Positions 1 through 6,312 are shown, counted from the first letter of the stretch. The stretch: 7,858 bases of DNA from Proteobacteria bacterium HN_bin10 (GCA_002083515.1 LWDN01000048.1:218-8075), one strand, 5' to 3'. The notes: generated from the sequence alone by a model not told the origin. Made by a program: numbers and translations.

Positions 1-111
1 AGCGCGAGCCGGGACCCATAGCCACCGGATCATGCGATCTGGCAGGCTGTGGCAATAGCCAAGCGCAACAATTGACAGTGGTTATGGGTTCCTGCTTTCG
101 CAGGAACGACA
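1..111. repeat. Imperfect palindromic intergenic repeat, cut by the left window edge
   Basis: Bases 1-26 pair with 77-102 as a long imperfect inverted repeat, 19 of 26 positions matching; several mismatches are C/T and would be G-U pairs in RNA. The centre holds a smaller hairpin, GGCTGT (45-50) with ATAGCC (55-60) around a GGCA loop. The right end forms a perfect 8-bp hairpin, GTTCCTGC (88-95) with GCAGGAAC (100-107) around TTTC. The right terminus reads GGAACGACA, and the matching left terminus should lie outside the window. The form, a long outer arm with inner hairpins in a gene-free gap, resembles the dispersed palindromic elements of Bradyrhizobium-type genomes. Assignment to a named family is inference; copy number cannot be seen here. 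No gene is supported in this stretch. Confidence 0.65.
88..107 (-). terminator. Possible transcription-ending hairpin after the acyltransferase gene
   Basis: A perfect 8-bp stem with a four-base loop starts 7 bases past the stop codon of the minus-strand acyltransferase gene. It is also the terminal hairpin of the repeat at the left edge. There is no T-run after it in the minus direction, so it is not a classic intrinsic terminator. It may stall polymerase or protect the 3' end of the mRNA. The stem is seen; the role is inferred. Confidence 0.3.
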
Positions 112-114
112 ATG

Positions 115-1173
115 TTACTCCGCCGCCTGAAACACGGCGGCCGGCTTCTTCGGTGCGATCCAGAACGTATCGGGGCGTTCGAACAGGAAATTGGCATGCA
201 CCGCGAGCGCGGCGCGCCAGATCAACAGCGCGCCGGCAATACCCGCGATCGTGACGATCAGCGAGGCAGTGCCGATGTCGGGGATCACGCCGGTCTTCAG
301 CAACAGCGTCCGCGTCGCCGCCATCGGCAGGAAGAACGCGAGATAGATCACGATCGAATGCTCGCCGCAGTAACGCAGGAAGTCCAGCCAGCGCATGTGC
401 GCGAGCAGCGTGCCGGCGACGATGATGGCGCCGGCGCCGGCCAGTCCCAGCGCCAGCGAGATCACGGGCCGCTCGCTGTAGCCGTATTGGACCAGCACGC
501 CGTTGACCAGCGCCCACAGCGCGAGCGCGACCACCGCAAGCGCAGGGTTGCCCCGCGCCCGGTCCGACAGCGCGAACACATAGGATGCCAGCCAGTAGCC
601 CGCGAAGAAATAGACGAACCGCGCGCAGAACTCGTTGATCACGGTCCAGCCTGTCACGACGTGCGCTCCCTCAAGCAGCGCGGCCAGGACAAAAATCGCA
701 AGCGGAGGCATTCTGCGTGTCAGTTTCGTGACAACGAAGAAGACCGGCAGCAGGTAGATGAACCAGAGGGTGCCGAACGGCTCGATGAAGGACTCCAGGT
801 ACAGATAGCCGACATGCGTCCATCCCGACTCGGCGGCGAGGCCGGAGGCCTTGAAGCCGAACTGGATGGTCGCCCAGAGCACGTAGAAATAAGCAAAGTG
901 CACGACCTTGCGGTCGAGATAGGTGCGCCAGTCGCGGTCGATCACGACCGACAGAAAAAGACCCGAAATCAGGAAGAAATCCGGCATCCGGAACGGTGTT
1001 GCGAACGTCACCAGCGCATGCATGAAGCCGGTCTCGCCGGCGGCCTTCTCGACCCCCAGCACCGAATGCATCATCACGACCATGACGATGCAGATGCCCT
1101 TGGCATAGTCGACCCAGTCCACGCGGCTGGCTGCGGGACGGTTGGGTGCGGCGGATGTGCCGTTTGGAGTCAT
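115..1173 (-). CDS. Acyltransferase-3 family integral membrane protein
   Basis: This 352-residue protein reads as a polytopic inner-membrane acyltransferase of the acyltransferase-3 family (the OpgC/OafA/NodX type), which O-acylates glycans. After a hydrophilic start it has the family opening RVDWVDYAKGICIVMVVMMH at residues 17-36, with the His of the first membrane helix at 36. A second conserved block, FRMPDFFLISG, lies at 61-71, followed by Arg/Lys at 80-89. About nine or ten hydrophobic helices are spread to residue 330, and the last 20 residues are soluble. There is no SGNH esterase domain, so it is the short form. The ATG at 1173 is chosen because AGGA (complement of 1179-1182) sits 5 bases before it and the family opening follows closely. 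The nearby sugar-nucleotide genes suggest a cell-surface polysaccharide or periplasmic glucan as acceptor, but the sequence does not name the substrate. It faces ugd across 179 bp. The family call is firm; the substrate is unknown. Confidence 0.88.
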   Translation of the reverse strand: MTPNGTSAAPNRPAASRVDWVDYAKGICIVMVVMMHSVLGVEKAAGETGFMHALVTFATPFRMPDFFLISGLFLSVVIDRDWRTYLDRKVVHFAYFYVLWATIQFGFKASGLAAESGWTHVGYLYLESFIEPFGTLWFIYLLPVFFVVTKLTRRMPPLAIFVLAALLEGAHVVTGWTVINEFCARFVYFFAGYWLASYVFALSDRARGNPALAVVALALWALVNGVLVQYGYSERPVISLALGLAGAGAIIVAGTLLAHMRWLDFLRYCGEHSIVIYLAFFLPMAATRTLLLKTGVIPDIGTASLIVTIAGIAGALLIWRAALAVHANFLFERPDTFWIAPKKPAAVFQAAE

Positions 1174-1352
1174 GGCTGTCCTGTTTCGACGCGGCGAGGG
1201 CGCATCTTCGGCCGGATCGGTTTCTTTCTCCTTTATTCATACAAATGACATGCCGCTTTTTGCGGAGCCGGAGCCTTCCCTCCCCCTTCCCTTGGGCCCC
1301 CGAATTTCCTAAAGACCGGTCCGCGTTAACCATCGAAAAGCAGGTTCTTTCC
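1174..1352. promoter_or_regulatory. Divergent intergenic region between the acyltransferase gene and ugd
   Basis: These 179 bp separate two start codons facing apart, so promoters for both genes are expected here. The part at about 1220-1262 is clearly richer in A/T than its surroundings (TTTATTCATACAAATGACAT lies inside it), which fits a promoter zone. A pyrimidine-rich tract follows at about 1275-1294. I could not fix a -35/-10 pair for either direction with confidence. The AGGA ribosome site of the acyltransferase lies at its left edge; for ugd only a weak AGG at 1342-1344 is visible. No small gene is supported. Confidence 0.4.
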
Positions 1353-2657
1353 ATGCGAATTGCCATGATCGGCACGGGCTATGTGGGACTGGTTTCCGGC
1401 GCCTGCTTTGCGGATTTCGGCCACCAGGTCACCTGTGTCGACAAGGACGAGGCCAAGATAGCCGCGCTCCGCCGCGGCGAGATTCCGATCTTCGAGCCGG
1501 GGCTCGATGCGCTGGTGGCTTCCAATGTGAAGGCGAAGCGCCTCGATTTCACAACCGACCTGAAGGCACCGGTTGCGGAGGCCGATGCCGTGTTCATCGC
1601 GGTCGGCACGCCGTCGCGGCGCGGAGACGGCCACGCCGACCTGACCTATGTCTACGCTGCTGCGCGCGAGATCGCCGAAGCGCTTGAAGGCTTCACCGTC
1701 GTCGTTACCAAATCGACCGTGCCGGTCGGGACCGGCGACGAGGTCGAGCGGCGCATCCGCGAGGCCAATCCGAAGGCCGATTTCGTCGTCGCCTCCAACC
1801 CGGAATTCCTGCGCGAAGGCGCAGCCATCGGCGATTTCAAGCGCCCCGATCGCGTCGTCGTCGGCACCCATGACGAACGCGCGCGTGAAGTCATGCGCCA
1901 ACTCTATCGGCCCCTCTTCCTCAACGAAACGCCTATTGTGTTCACCGAACGCCGCACCTCGGAGCTGATCAAATACGCGGCGAACGGCTTCCTGGCGATG
2001 AAGATCACCTTCATCAACGAAATCGCCGATCTTTGCGAAGCGGTGGGCGCAAATGTGCAGGAAGTCGCCAAGGGCATCGGCCTCGACAACCGCATCGGCC
2101 GCAAATTCCTGAACGCCGGCCCCGGCTATGGCGGCTCATGCTTCCCGAAGGATACGCTGGCGCTGATGAAAACGGCGCGCGACGCCAAGGCGCCAATCGA
2201 ATTGATCGAAGCCACGGTGCGCGTGAACTCGGCGCGCAAGCAGAAGATGGCGCAGAAAATCATCGATGCGCTGGGCGGCAGCGTCGCCGGCAAGACCATC
2301 GCGGTTTTGGGCCTCACGTTTAAGCCGAACACCGACGATATGCGCGATGCGCCGGCGCTCGACATCGTACCGGCGCTGCAGGCTGAGGGGGCGAAGGTGC
2401 GCGCCTTCGATCCCGAGGGCATGAACGAGGCCAAACACATGCTGAAGGACGTCCAATTCGCCACCGGCCCCTACGATTGCGTGCAGAACGCCGACGCTGT
2501 GGTGATCATCACCGAATGGGATCAGTTCCGCGCGCTCGATCTCGACCGCATCAAGGACGCGCTGAAAACGCCGACTTTGATCGACCTGCGCAACATCTAT
2601 CGCCCAGAGGAAATGCGGGCGATGGGCTTCAACTACGTGAGCGTCGGGCGGGCCTAG
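1353..2657 (+). CDS. ugd: UDP-glucose 6-dehydrogenase
   Basis: This cytosolic enzyme oxidises UDP-glucose to UDP-glucuronate in two NAD-dependent steps, feeding uronic acids into surface polysaccharides. The 434 residues match the usual bacterial length. The N-terminal Rossmann fold shows GTGYVG at 7-12 and the ribose-binding Asp at 30. STVPVGT lies at 121-127 and NPEFLREG at 149-156, with Glu151 a candidate acid/base residue. ELIKYAANGFLAMKI has Lys207 and Asn211 in the central helix. The nucleophile Cys263 lies in GPGYGGSCFPKDT, followed by Asp267. The C-terminal UDP-binding domain has LTFKPNTDDMRDAP at 321-334. All known catalytic residues are present. The reading frame is open upstream to 1146, but the ATG at 1353 is chosen because the Rossmann strand begins right there (MRIAMIGTGYVG) and the upstream translation resembles nothing. 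The ribosome site is weak. Transcription may reach the glycosylase gene 141 bp downstream, although a structured repeat lies between. Confidence 0.96.
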   Translation: MRIAMIGTGYVGLVSGACFADFGHQVTCVDKDEAKIAALRRGEIPIFEPGLDALVASNVKAKRLDFTTDLKAPVAEADAVFIAVGTPSRRGDGHADLTYVYAAAREIAEALEGFTVVVTKSTVPVGTGDEVERRIREANPKADFVVASNPEFLREGAAIGDFKRPDRVVVGTHDERAREVMRQLYRPLFLNETPIVFTERRTSELIKYAANGFLAMKITFINEIADLCEAVGANVQEVAKGIGLDNRIGRKFLNAGPGYGGSCFPKDTLALMKTARDAKAPIELIEATVRVNSARKQKMAQKIIDALGGSVAGKTIAVLGLTFKPNTDDMRDAPALDIVPALQAEGAKVRAFDPEGMNEAKHMLKDVQFATGPYDCVQNADAVVIITEWDQFRALDLDRIKDALKTPTLIDLRNIYRPEEMRAMGFNYVSVGRA

Positions 2658-2664
2658 GGACTAT

Positions 2665-2768
2665 CGTCATTCCGGTGCAATGCGGCAGCATTGAACCCGG
2701 AACCCAGGCGCAAGCGACGTAGCGGTGGCCCTGGGTTCCGGATCGCGCTTCGCGCGTCCGGAAAGACG
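2665..2768. repeat. Cloverleaf-like palindromic intergenic repeat between ugd and the Tag-like gene
   Basis: This 104-bp element has nested inverted repeats. The outer arms are CGTCATTCCGG (2665-2675) and CCGGAAAGACG (2758-2768), complementary at 10 of 11 positions. Inside are three hairpins. The first pairs CAATGC (2678-2683) with GCATTG (2688-2693) around GGCA. The second pairs CCGGAACCCAGG (2697-2708) with CCTGGGTTCCGG (2730-2741), a perfect 12-bp stem with a 21-base loop. The third is a short CGCG/CGCG stem at 2744-2754 with a CTT loop. The whole could fold as a three-armed cloverleaf on a closing stem. It begins 7 bases after the ugd stop. The sequence type closely resembles dispersed repeats of Bradyrhizobium and Rhodopseudomonas relatives, from memory and unchecked. 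It encodes no transposase; a non-autonomous element or an mRNA-processing signal are the main options. Confidence 0.8.
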
Positions 2769-2784
2769 AGACAGGACGCGTCTT

Positions 2785-2790
2785 GGGAGG
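2785..2790 (+). promoter_or_regulatory. Ribosome binding site fixing a GTG start for the Tag-like glycosylase
   Basis: GGGAGG lies 8 bases before the GTG at 2799. It decides the start: the same frame is open back to a TTG at 2691, but that start would translate most of the palindromic repeat into an arginine-rich leader. The first recognisable family residues come just after the GTG. Confidence 0.7.
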
Positions 2791-2798
2791 CATCCGCC

Positions 2799-3485
2799 GT
2801 GGCATTGCGCAAGTTCTCCGAGATCGTGAAGATGGCCGAGAAACATCACGGCAAGGCGGGATTGGCGAAGCGCCTGGCGGAGCATGGCGGCGACAAGCCG
2901 CCGACACTCTCAACGCAGAAGGACGACCGCTGGCTCGCGGCCATGGCCAAGGCGGTGTTCTCGGCCGGCTTCTCGTGGGACGTGATCGAGAAGAAGTGGC
3001 CAGGCTTCGAGGAAGCATTCGAGCGCTTCGATCCGCACCGCGTCGCCTTCTACGCCGACCGCGATGTCGTCCGGCTGCTGAAAGACACGCGCATCGTCCG
3101 CAACGGCGCGAAGATTCAAGCAACCATCAATAACGCTCAGTTCGTGATTGACACGGCGAAGGAGCACGGCTCGTTCACGAAATTCCTGAAATCCTGGCCG
3201 CCCGGCGACCAGATCGGCCTGATGGAGCACTTCAAGAAAAACGCCTCGCATCTCGGCCCGTCAGCGACGATGTACTTCCTGCGCTTCAATGGTTGGGATT
3301 CGTTCATTCTCTCGCCCGACGTGACCAAAGCGCTGATCCGCGAAAAGGTCGTCAGCAAGGCGCCGACATCGAAGGCGGACATGAAAGCCGTGCAGGCCGC
3401 ATTCAACACCTGGACCGAACAAAGCGGCCTGCCCCAACGCGACGTGAGCCGGATCTTGTCGTTCAGCGTCGGGCCAAGCGCATGA
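2799..3485 (+). CDS. Tag-family DNA-3-methyladenine glycosylase (divergent alphaproteobacterial type)
   Basis: A 228-residue soluble protein of the Tag-like (Adenine_glyco) branch of helix-hairpin-helix DNA glycosylases, expected to excise alkylated bases in base-excision repair. Family blocks in order are DDRWLAAMAKAVFSAGFSW (42-60), WPGFEEAFERFDP (67-79), LLKDTRIVRNGAKIQATINNA (93-113), the HhH-like segment with LGPSATMYFLRF (152-163), and SFILSPDVTKALI (168-180). Trp60 aligns with Trp46 of E. coli Tag. The residue aligning with the base-contacting Glu38 is Ala52. The protein has no cysteine, so the zinc site of E. coli Tag (two Cys, two His) is absent. Asp174, in the SPDV stretch, falls where other HhH-GPD glycosylases keep their catalytic Asp. 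Family membership is well supported, but 3-methyladenine specificity is not, so I give no gene symbol. It has a good ribosome site and a GTG start. A structured repeat lies on each side, and no clear promoter was found. Confidence 0.85.
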   Translation: MALRKFSEIVKMAEKHHGKAGLAKRLAEHGGDKPPTLSTQKDDRWLAAMAKAVFSAGFSWDVIEKKWPGFEEAFERFDPHRVAFYADRDVVRLLKDTRIVRNGAKIQATINNAQFVIDTAKEHGSFTKFLKSWPPGDQIGLMEHFKKNASHLGPSATMYFLRFNGWDSFILSPDVTKALIREKVVSKAPTSKADMKAVQAAFNTWTEQSGLPQRDVSRILSFSVGPSA

Positions 3486-3491
3486 CTCGTT

Positions 3492-3646
3492 CCCCTTCTC
3501 CCTTGCGGAGAAGGGGTTAGGGGATGAGGGGCGAAGGTACACGCGCGCTGCGCGAAGAGTCTGAGCGCGTCACCTTGCGACACCGCAAAAGCTTAACGCC
3601 CCTCACCCCGCCGCGTCGCGGCGACCCTCTCCGCGAGGGAGAGGGT
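3492..3646. repeat. Composite palindromic repeat between convergent genes, possible two-way terminator
   Basis: This 155-bp stretch fills the gap between two convergent genes. A perfect 10-bp stem, CCCCTTCTCC (3492-3501) with GGAGAAGGGG (3507-3516), starts 6 bases after the glycosylase stop. At the other end a perfect 9-bp stem, ACCCTCTCC (3624-3632) with GGAGAGGGT (3638-3646), begins 5 bases past the galE stop in the minus direction. Between them TGAGGGGCG (3525-3533) pairs with CGCCCCTCA (3597-3605), extended by GGGG/CCCC with one bulged A. That enclosed loop contains AAGGT (3534-3538) with ACCTT (3572-3576) and CGCGCT (3544-3549) with AGCGCG (3564-3569). CCGCG-T-CGCGG is at 3611-3621. Each gene thus meets a strong stem just past its stop, although neither stem has a T-run. 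No coding potential is supported. It differs from the element upstream of the glycosylase gene. Confidence 0.7.
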
Positions 3647-3651
3647 AAATG

Positions 3652-4638
3652 TTACGCGAACAGCTTCAGTTCAGCCTCACCGTGCCACTTCCACGCATCG
3701 GCGATGATCTCATCGATGCCGCGCGAGGGCGACCAGCCGAGTTCGCGCCGCGCCAGCGCGTTGTCCGCCAACAACGCCGGCGCGTCGCCGTCGCGGCGCG
3801 GCGCTGGGACCACCGGCACACGCTGGCCGGTGACACGCTCGATGGCGGCGATCAATTCGCGCACGGTGACGCCGTCTCCGGTGCCGAGATTGGCCGCAAG
3901 CGACTCTCCGCCGCCCAACAGGCGCTCGATCGCGCGCACATGCGCGTCGGCCAGATCGAGCACATGCACGTAATCGCGCAGGCAGGTGCCATCGCGCGTC
4001 TCGTAATCATCGCCCAAAATGCGGAACACCTCGCGGCGGCCGAGCAGCGTGAACAATGCCAGGGGGATTGCGTGACTTTCCGGCTCGTGCAGCTCGCCGA
4101 TGCCTTCGCTCCAGGCGGCGCCGGCGGCGTTGAAGTACCGCAAATGTGCGAACTTGAGCCCATAAGCCGAAGCGATGTCGCAGCTGGCGCGCTCGATCAT
4201 AAGCTTGCTCCAGCCGTACGGATTGAGCGGCCATTGCGGATGGGTTTCGTCCATCGGCAGACGCTGCGGCGCGCCATAGATCGCGCAGGTCGAGCTGAAC
4301 ACGAACTTGCCCACGCCCCATTCGCGCATCACATCCAGGAGCCGCAGCGCGCCAACCACGTTGGTCTCGTAGAAGGCGTCTGGTCGCTTCACCGACTCCC
4401 CCACCTCGATCAAAGCCGCGCAGTGCAGCACGGCCTCGGGCTTGTGTTTGGCGAACACCTCCGAAAGCCGCGCCCGATCGAGGATGTCGCCCCGCTCAAA
4501 TGGACCCCATTTGACGAACGCAGCGTGGCCATTGCTCAGATTGTCGTAGACGACAGGCGTGTGCCCTGCCCGCGCCAGCGTGAGGCAGCAGTGCGAACCG
4601 ACATAGCCTGCGCCGCCCGTGACCAGAATTGTCGCCAT
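3652..4638 (-). CDS. galE: UDP-glucose 4-epimerase
   Basis: This cytosolic enzyme interconverts UDP-glucose and UDP-galactose through a 4-keto intermediate on tightly bound NAD, supplying galactosyl units for exopolysaccharide and LPS. The 328 residues are the usual length for an extended short-chain dehydrogenase. The NAD-binding TGGAGYVGSH is at 7-16, with YDNLSNGH at 31-38. SSTCAIYG at 115-122 holds the catalytic Ser/Thr (Thr117 by alignment to known GalE). YGWSK at 141-145 is the catalytic Tyr141-x3-Lys145 pair. YFNAAGA and the GTGDGVTVRELI segment near the C-terminal third are typical GalE marks. The ATG at 4638 is preceded by AGGG (complement of 4646-4649) at a 7-base spacing and leads straight into the Rossmann strand. 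It is divergent from pgi with a 28-bp gap and converges with the glycosylase gene. In rhizobia the same enzyme is often called exoB. Specificity for UDP-GlcNAc as well cannot be excluded. Confidence 0.95.
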   Translation of the reverse strand: MATILVTGGAGYVGSHCCLTLARAGHTPVVYDNLSNGHAAFVKWGPFERGDILDRARLSEVFAKHKPEAVLHCAALIEVGESVKRPDAFYETNVVGALRLLDVMREWGVGKFVFSSTCAIYGAPQRLPMDETHPQWPLNPYGWSKLMIERASCDIASAYGLKFAHLRYFNAAGAAWSEGIGELHEPESHAIPLALFTLLGRREVFRILGDDYETRDGTCLRDYVHVLDLADAHVRAIERLLGGGESLAANLGTGDGVTVRELIAAIERVTGQRVPVVPAPRRDGDAPALLADNALARRELGWSPSRGIDEIIADAWKWHGEAELKLFA

Positions 4639-4666
4639 GCCCGCACCCTGTTAGAGCGTCGCTCCC
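4639..4666. promoter_or_regulatory. 28-bp divergent gap between the galE and pgi start codons
   Basis: The gap holds the galE ribosome site (AGGG, complement of 4646-4649) and at most a weak AGAG (4653-4656) for pgi. It is too short to carry two separate sigma-70 promoters with leaders, so at least one promoter, and probably both, must lie inside the neighbour's coding sequence, unless one mRNA is leaderless. No recognisable operator was found. Confidence 0.5.
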
Positions 4667-6226
4667 ATGAGCGCCACCATGAAGCAAGCTTGGATGAAGG
4701 TCGAGGCGGAAGCCGCGCGGCTGCGAGGCGCGAATCTGCTCGATCTGTTCGCCGCCGATCCAAGGCGCGCGGAGGCGTTGACGTTCTCTGCACCGCATCT
4801 CATCGCCGATTTCTCCAAACAGCGTATCGACACAAACGCGCTGGACGCCATCGCCGCGCTGGCGCAGGCGGCGAACTTCGACGGGTGGCGGGCGAAAATG
4901 TTCGCGGGCGACATCGTCAACACCACCGAGAACCGCGCCGCAAAACACTGGGCGCTGCGCGTCACCGATCCGCCCGGCGGCGACAATGAAGTGACCGCTG
5001 CGCTCGATCGCATGCACGCGTTCGCGCACGAGATCGCCGAGGGCGGCGATTTCGACGCCGTGATCCATTTAGGCATCGGCGGCTCCGATCTGGGTCCGCG
5101 CGTCGTGCTCGATGCGCTGAAAGCCTATCGCCGACCGAACTTGGCGGTGCGTTTTGCCGCGAACGTCGATGGCGCCGATGTGGCCGATGCCATCGAGGGG
5201 CTCGAACCGAAGCGGACGCTGCTGATCGTCGCCTCAAAGACCTTCACCACCCAGGAAACGCTGGTGAACGCCGAATTCGTGCGCGCCTGGGGCCCTGCCC
5301 GTATCGCCGCCGCAACCGCCGCGCCTGAAAAAGCCATCGCCTGGGGCGTCGCCGAGCGCGACGTGTTTCCGTTCTGGGACTGGGTCGGTGGGCGTTATTC
5401 GCTGTGGTCGAGCGTGTCGCTGGTCTGCGAGATCGCGCTGACGCACGGGGTGTTCTTCCGCATGCTCGAAGGCGCGGCCGAAATGGACGCGCACTTCCGC
5501 GATGCACCGTTCGCCGCGAACCTCCCCGCGGTTTCAGCCGCCGTGCAGATGTGGAACCGCGAAGCACTGGGCCATGACTCCTACGCGCTCATTCCCTACT
5601 CGGAGCGGCTGCGGCTCCTGCCGGCGTGGCTGCAACAACTGGAGATGGAATCGAACGGCAAGGGCGTGACCCGCGATGGCGCGCCCCTCGAGCGTTCGGC
5701 GTGCGCCGTCACCTGGGGCGCGGCCGGCACCAACGCCCAGCATTCGTTTTTCCAGTTGCTGCATCAGGGCCTCGACGAAGTGCCGGTCGAGTTCATCGTC
5801 AATGCCGGCGCGCACGAGGGACCGCTGGCGCACCGCGCCAAGGTTTACGCCAACGCGCTGGCGCAGGCGCGCGCGCTGATGGTCGGCAAGAGCCAAGCGC
5901 AGGCCAAGGCCGAAATGCGCGCCAAAGGCATGAGCGAAACCGAGGCTGCTCGATTGGCGCCGCACCGCGCCTTCAGCGGCAACCGCGCCTCGACGCTAAT
6001 GGCGATCGACGAACTATCGCCGGAGGCCTTGGGCGCGCTGCTTGCCTTCTACGAGCACCGGACCTTCACCCAAGCGGTGCTGGCCGGCGTCAACCCGTTC
6101 GACCAATGGGGCGTGGAACTCGGCAAGGAGATGGCCAACGCGCTGCTGCCGGGACTGGAGGGCGGCCCAGTCTCCGCCGGTCTCGATTCCAGCACCGCCG
6201 CCTGGGTTCAGCGGCTGCGCTCATAG
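4667..6226 (+). CDS. pgi: Glucose-6-phosphate isomerase
   Basis: This cytosolic enzyme interconverts glucose-6-phosphate and fructose-6-phosphate, joining glycolysis/gluconeogenesis to the nucleotide-sugar pathways around it. The 519 residues fall at the shorter end of the bacterial Pgi range. The first SIS domain has HLGIGGSDLGPR at 134-145 and the phosphate-binding SKTFTTQET at 190-198. The family signature VGGRYSLWSS is at 240-249, with Arg243 matching the conserved active-site Arg. LEMESNGK at 325-332 carries the catalytic base Glu328. GTNAQHSFFQLLHQG at 354-368 has the ring-opening His359. The second signature GVNPFDQWGVELGK at 474-487 ends with the catalytic Lys487. All key residues are present. 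The start is the ATG at 4667; a second in-frame ATG at 4679 would remove four residues, and neither has a strong ribosome site. It is divergent from galE and lies 86 bp upstream of the secreted-protein gene on the same strand, so the two may be cotranscribed. Confidence 0.97.
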   Translation: MSATMKQAWMKVEAEAARLRGANLLDLFAADPRRAEALTFSAPHLIADFSKQRIDTNALDAIAALAQAANFDGWRAKMFAGDIVNTTENRAAKHWALRVTDPPGGDNEVTAALDRMHAFAHEIAEGGDFDAVIHLGIGGSDLGPRVVLDALKAYRRPNLAVRFAANVDGADVADAIEGLEPKRTLLIVASKTFTTQETLVNAEFVRAWGPARIAAATAAPEKAIAWGVAERDVFPFWDWVGGRYSLWSSVSLVCEIALTHGVFFRMLEGAAEMDAHFRDAPFAANLPAVSAAVQMWNREALGHDSYALIPYSERLRLLPAWLQQLEMESNGKGVTRDGAPLERSACAVTWGAAGTNAQHSFFQLLHQGLDEVPVEFIVNAGAHEGPLAHRAKVYANALAQARALMVGKSQAQAKAEMRAKGMSETEAARLAPHRAFSGNRASTLMAIDELSPEALGALLAFYEHRTFTQAVLAGVNPFDQWGVELGKEMANALLPGLEGGPVSAGLDSSTAAWVQRLRS

Positions 6227-6258
6227 CTATTCCGTTACGCCGGCCCCTTGGCTAGAGT

Positions 6259-6299
6259 GGCGCCGAGGGACGACGCCCCGCCGAGAGCCCGGCGGCGCC
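6259..6299 (+). other. GC-rich inverted repeat in the gap after pgi
   Basis: GGCGCCG (6259-6265) is complementary to CGGCGCC (6293-6299). An alternative, overlapping hairpin pairs CCGCCG (6278-6283) with CGGCGG (6290-6295) around AGAGCC. The two cannot form fully at once. It lies 32 bases past the pgi stop and ends 13 bases before the next start codon, just ahead of the GGGG ribosome-site candidate (6302-6305). It could slow transcription after pgi or shape the leader of the secreted-protein gene. In DNA this rich in G/C such pairing can also arise by chance. No T-run follows. Confidence 0.3.
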
Positions 6300-6312
6300 T
6301 TGGGGTTGGCGT

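Noticed and set aside
112..1248. Long plus-strand open frame of 378 codons opposite the acyltransferase gene
   Set aside because: Its translation is rich in Arg, His, Gln and Asp with no domain, membrane or motif pattern, while the other strand gives a clear acyltransferase. It is an antisense shadow typical of GC-rich coding DNA.
1292..1320. A TTGGGC -35 box for ugd
   Set aside because: No acceptable -10 hexamer lies 16 to 18 bases downstream, so the promoter cannot be placed there with any confidence.
1146..1352. An N-terminal extension of ugd by 69 residues to an upstream ATG
   Set aside because: The extension overlaps the acyltransferase start, resembles no Ugd sequence, and the Rossmann motif begins right at the ATG at 1353, as in the family.
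671..1375. Minus-strand open frame of 234 codons across the acyltransferase start and the divergent spacer
   Set aside because: It is an arginine-rich alternate-frame reading of the acyltransferase gene, and it would cover the ugd start and the expected promoters.
2665..2768. The cloverleaf fold as a tRNA gene
   Set aside because: The arms do not have tRNA lengths, there is no T-loop TTCGA-type sequence with correct spacing, and no CCA-type acceptor end.
3492..3646. Short direct or inverted GC repeats as a CRISPR array
   Set aside because: The repeats are paired arms of hairpins, not regularly spaced direct repeats with unique spacers.
3649..4989. Long plus-strand open frame of 446 codons opposite galE and running into pgi
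   Set aside because: It is antisense to the well-supported galE and then overlaps pgi in another frame. The translation shows no family features.
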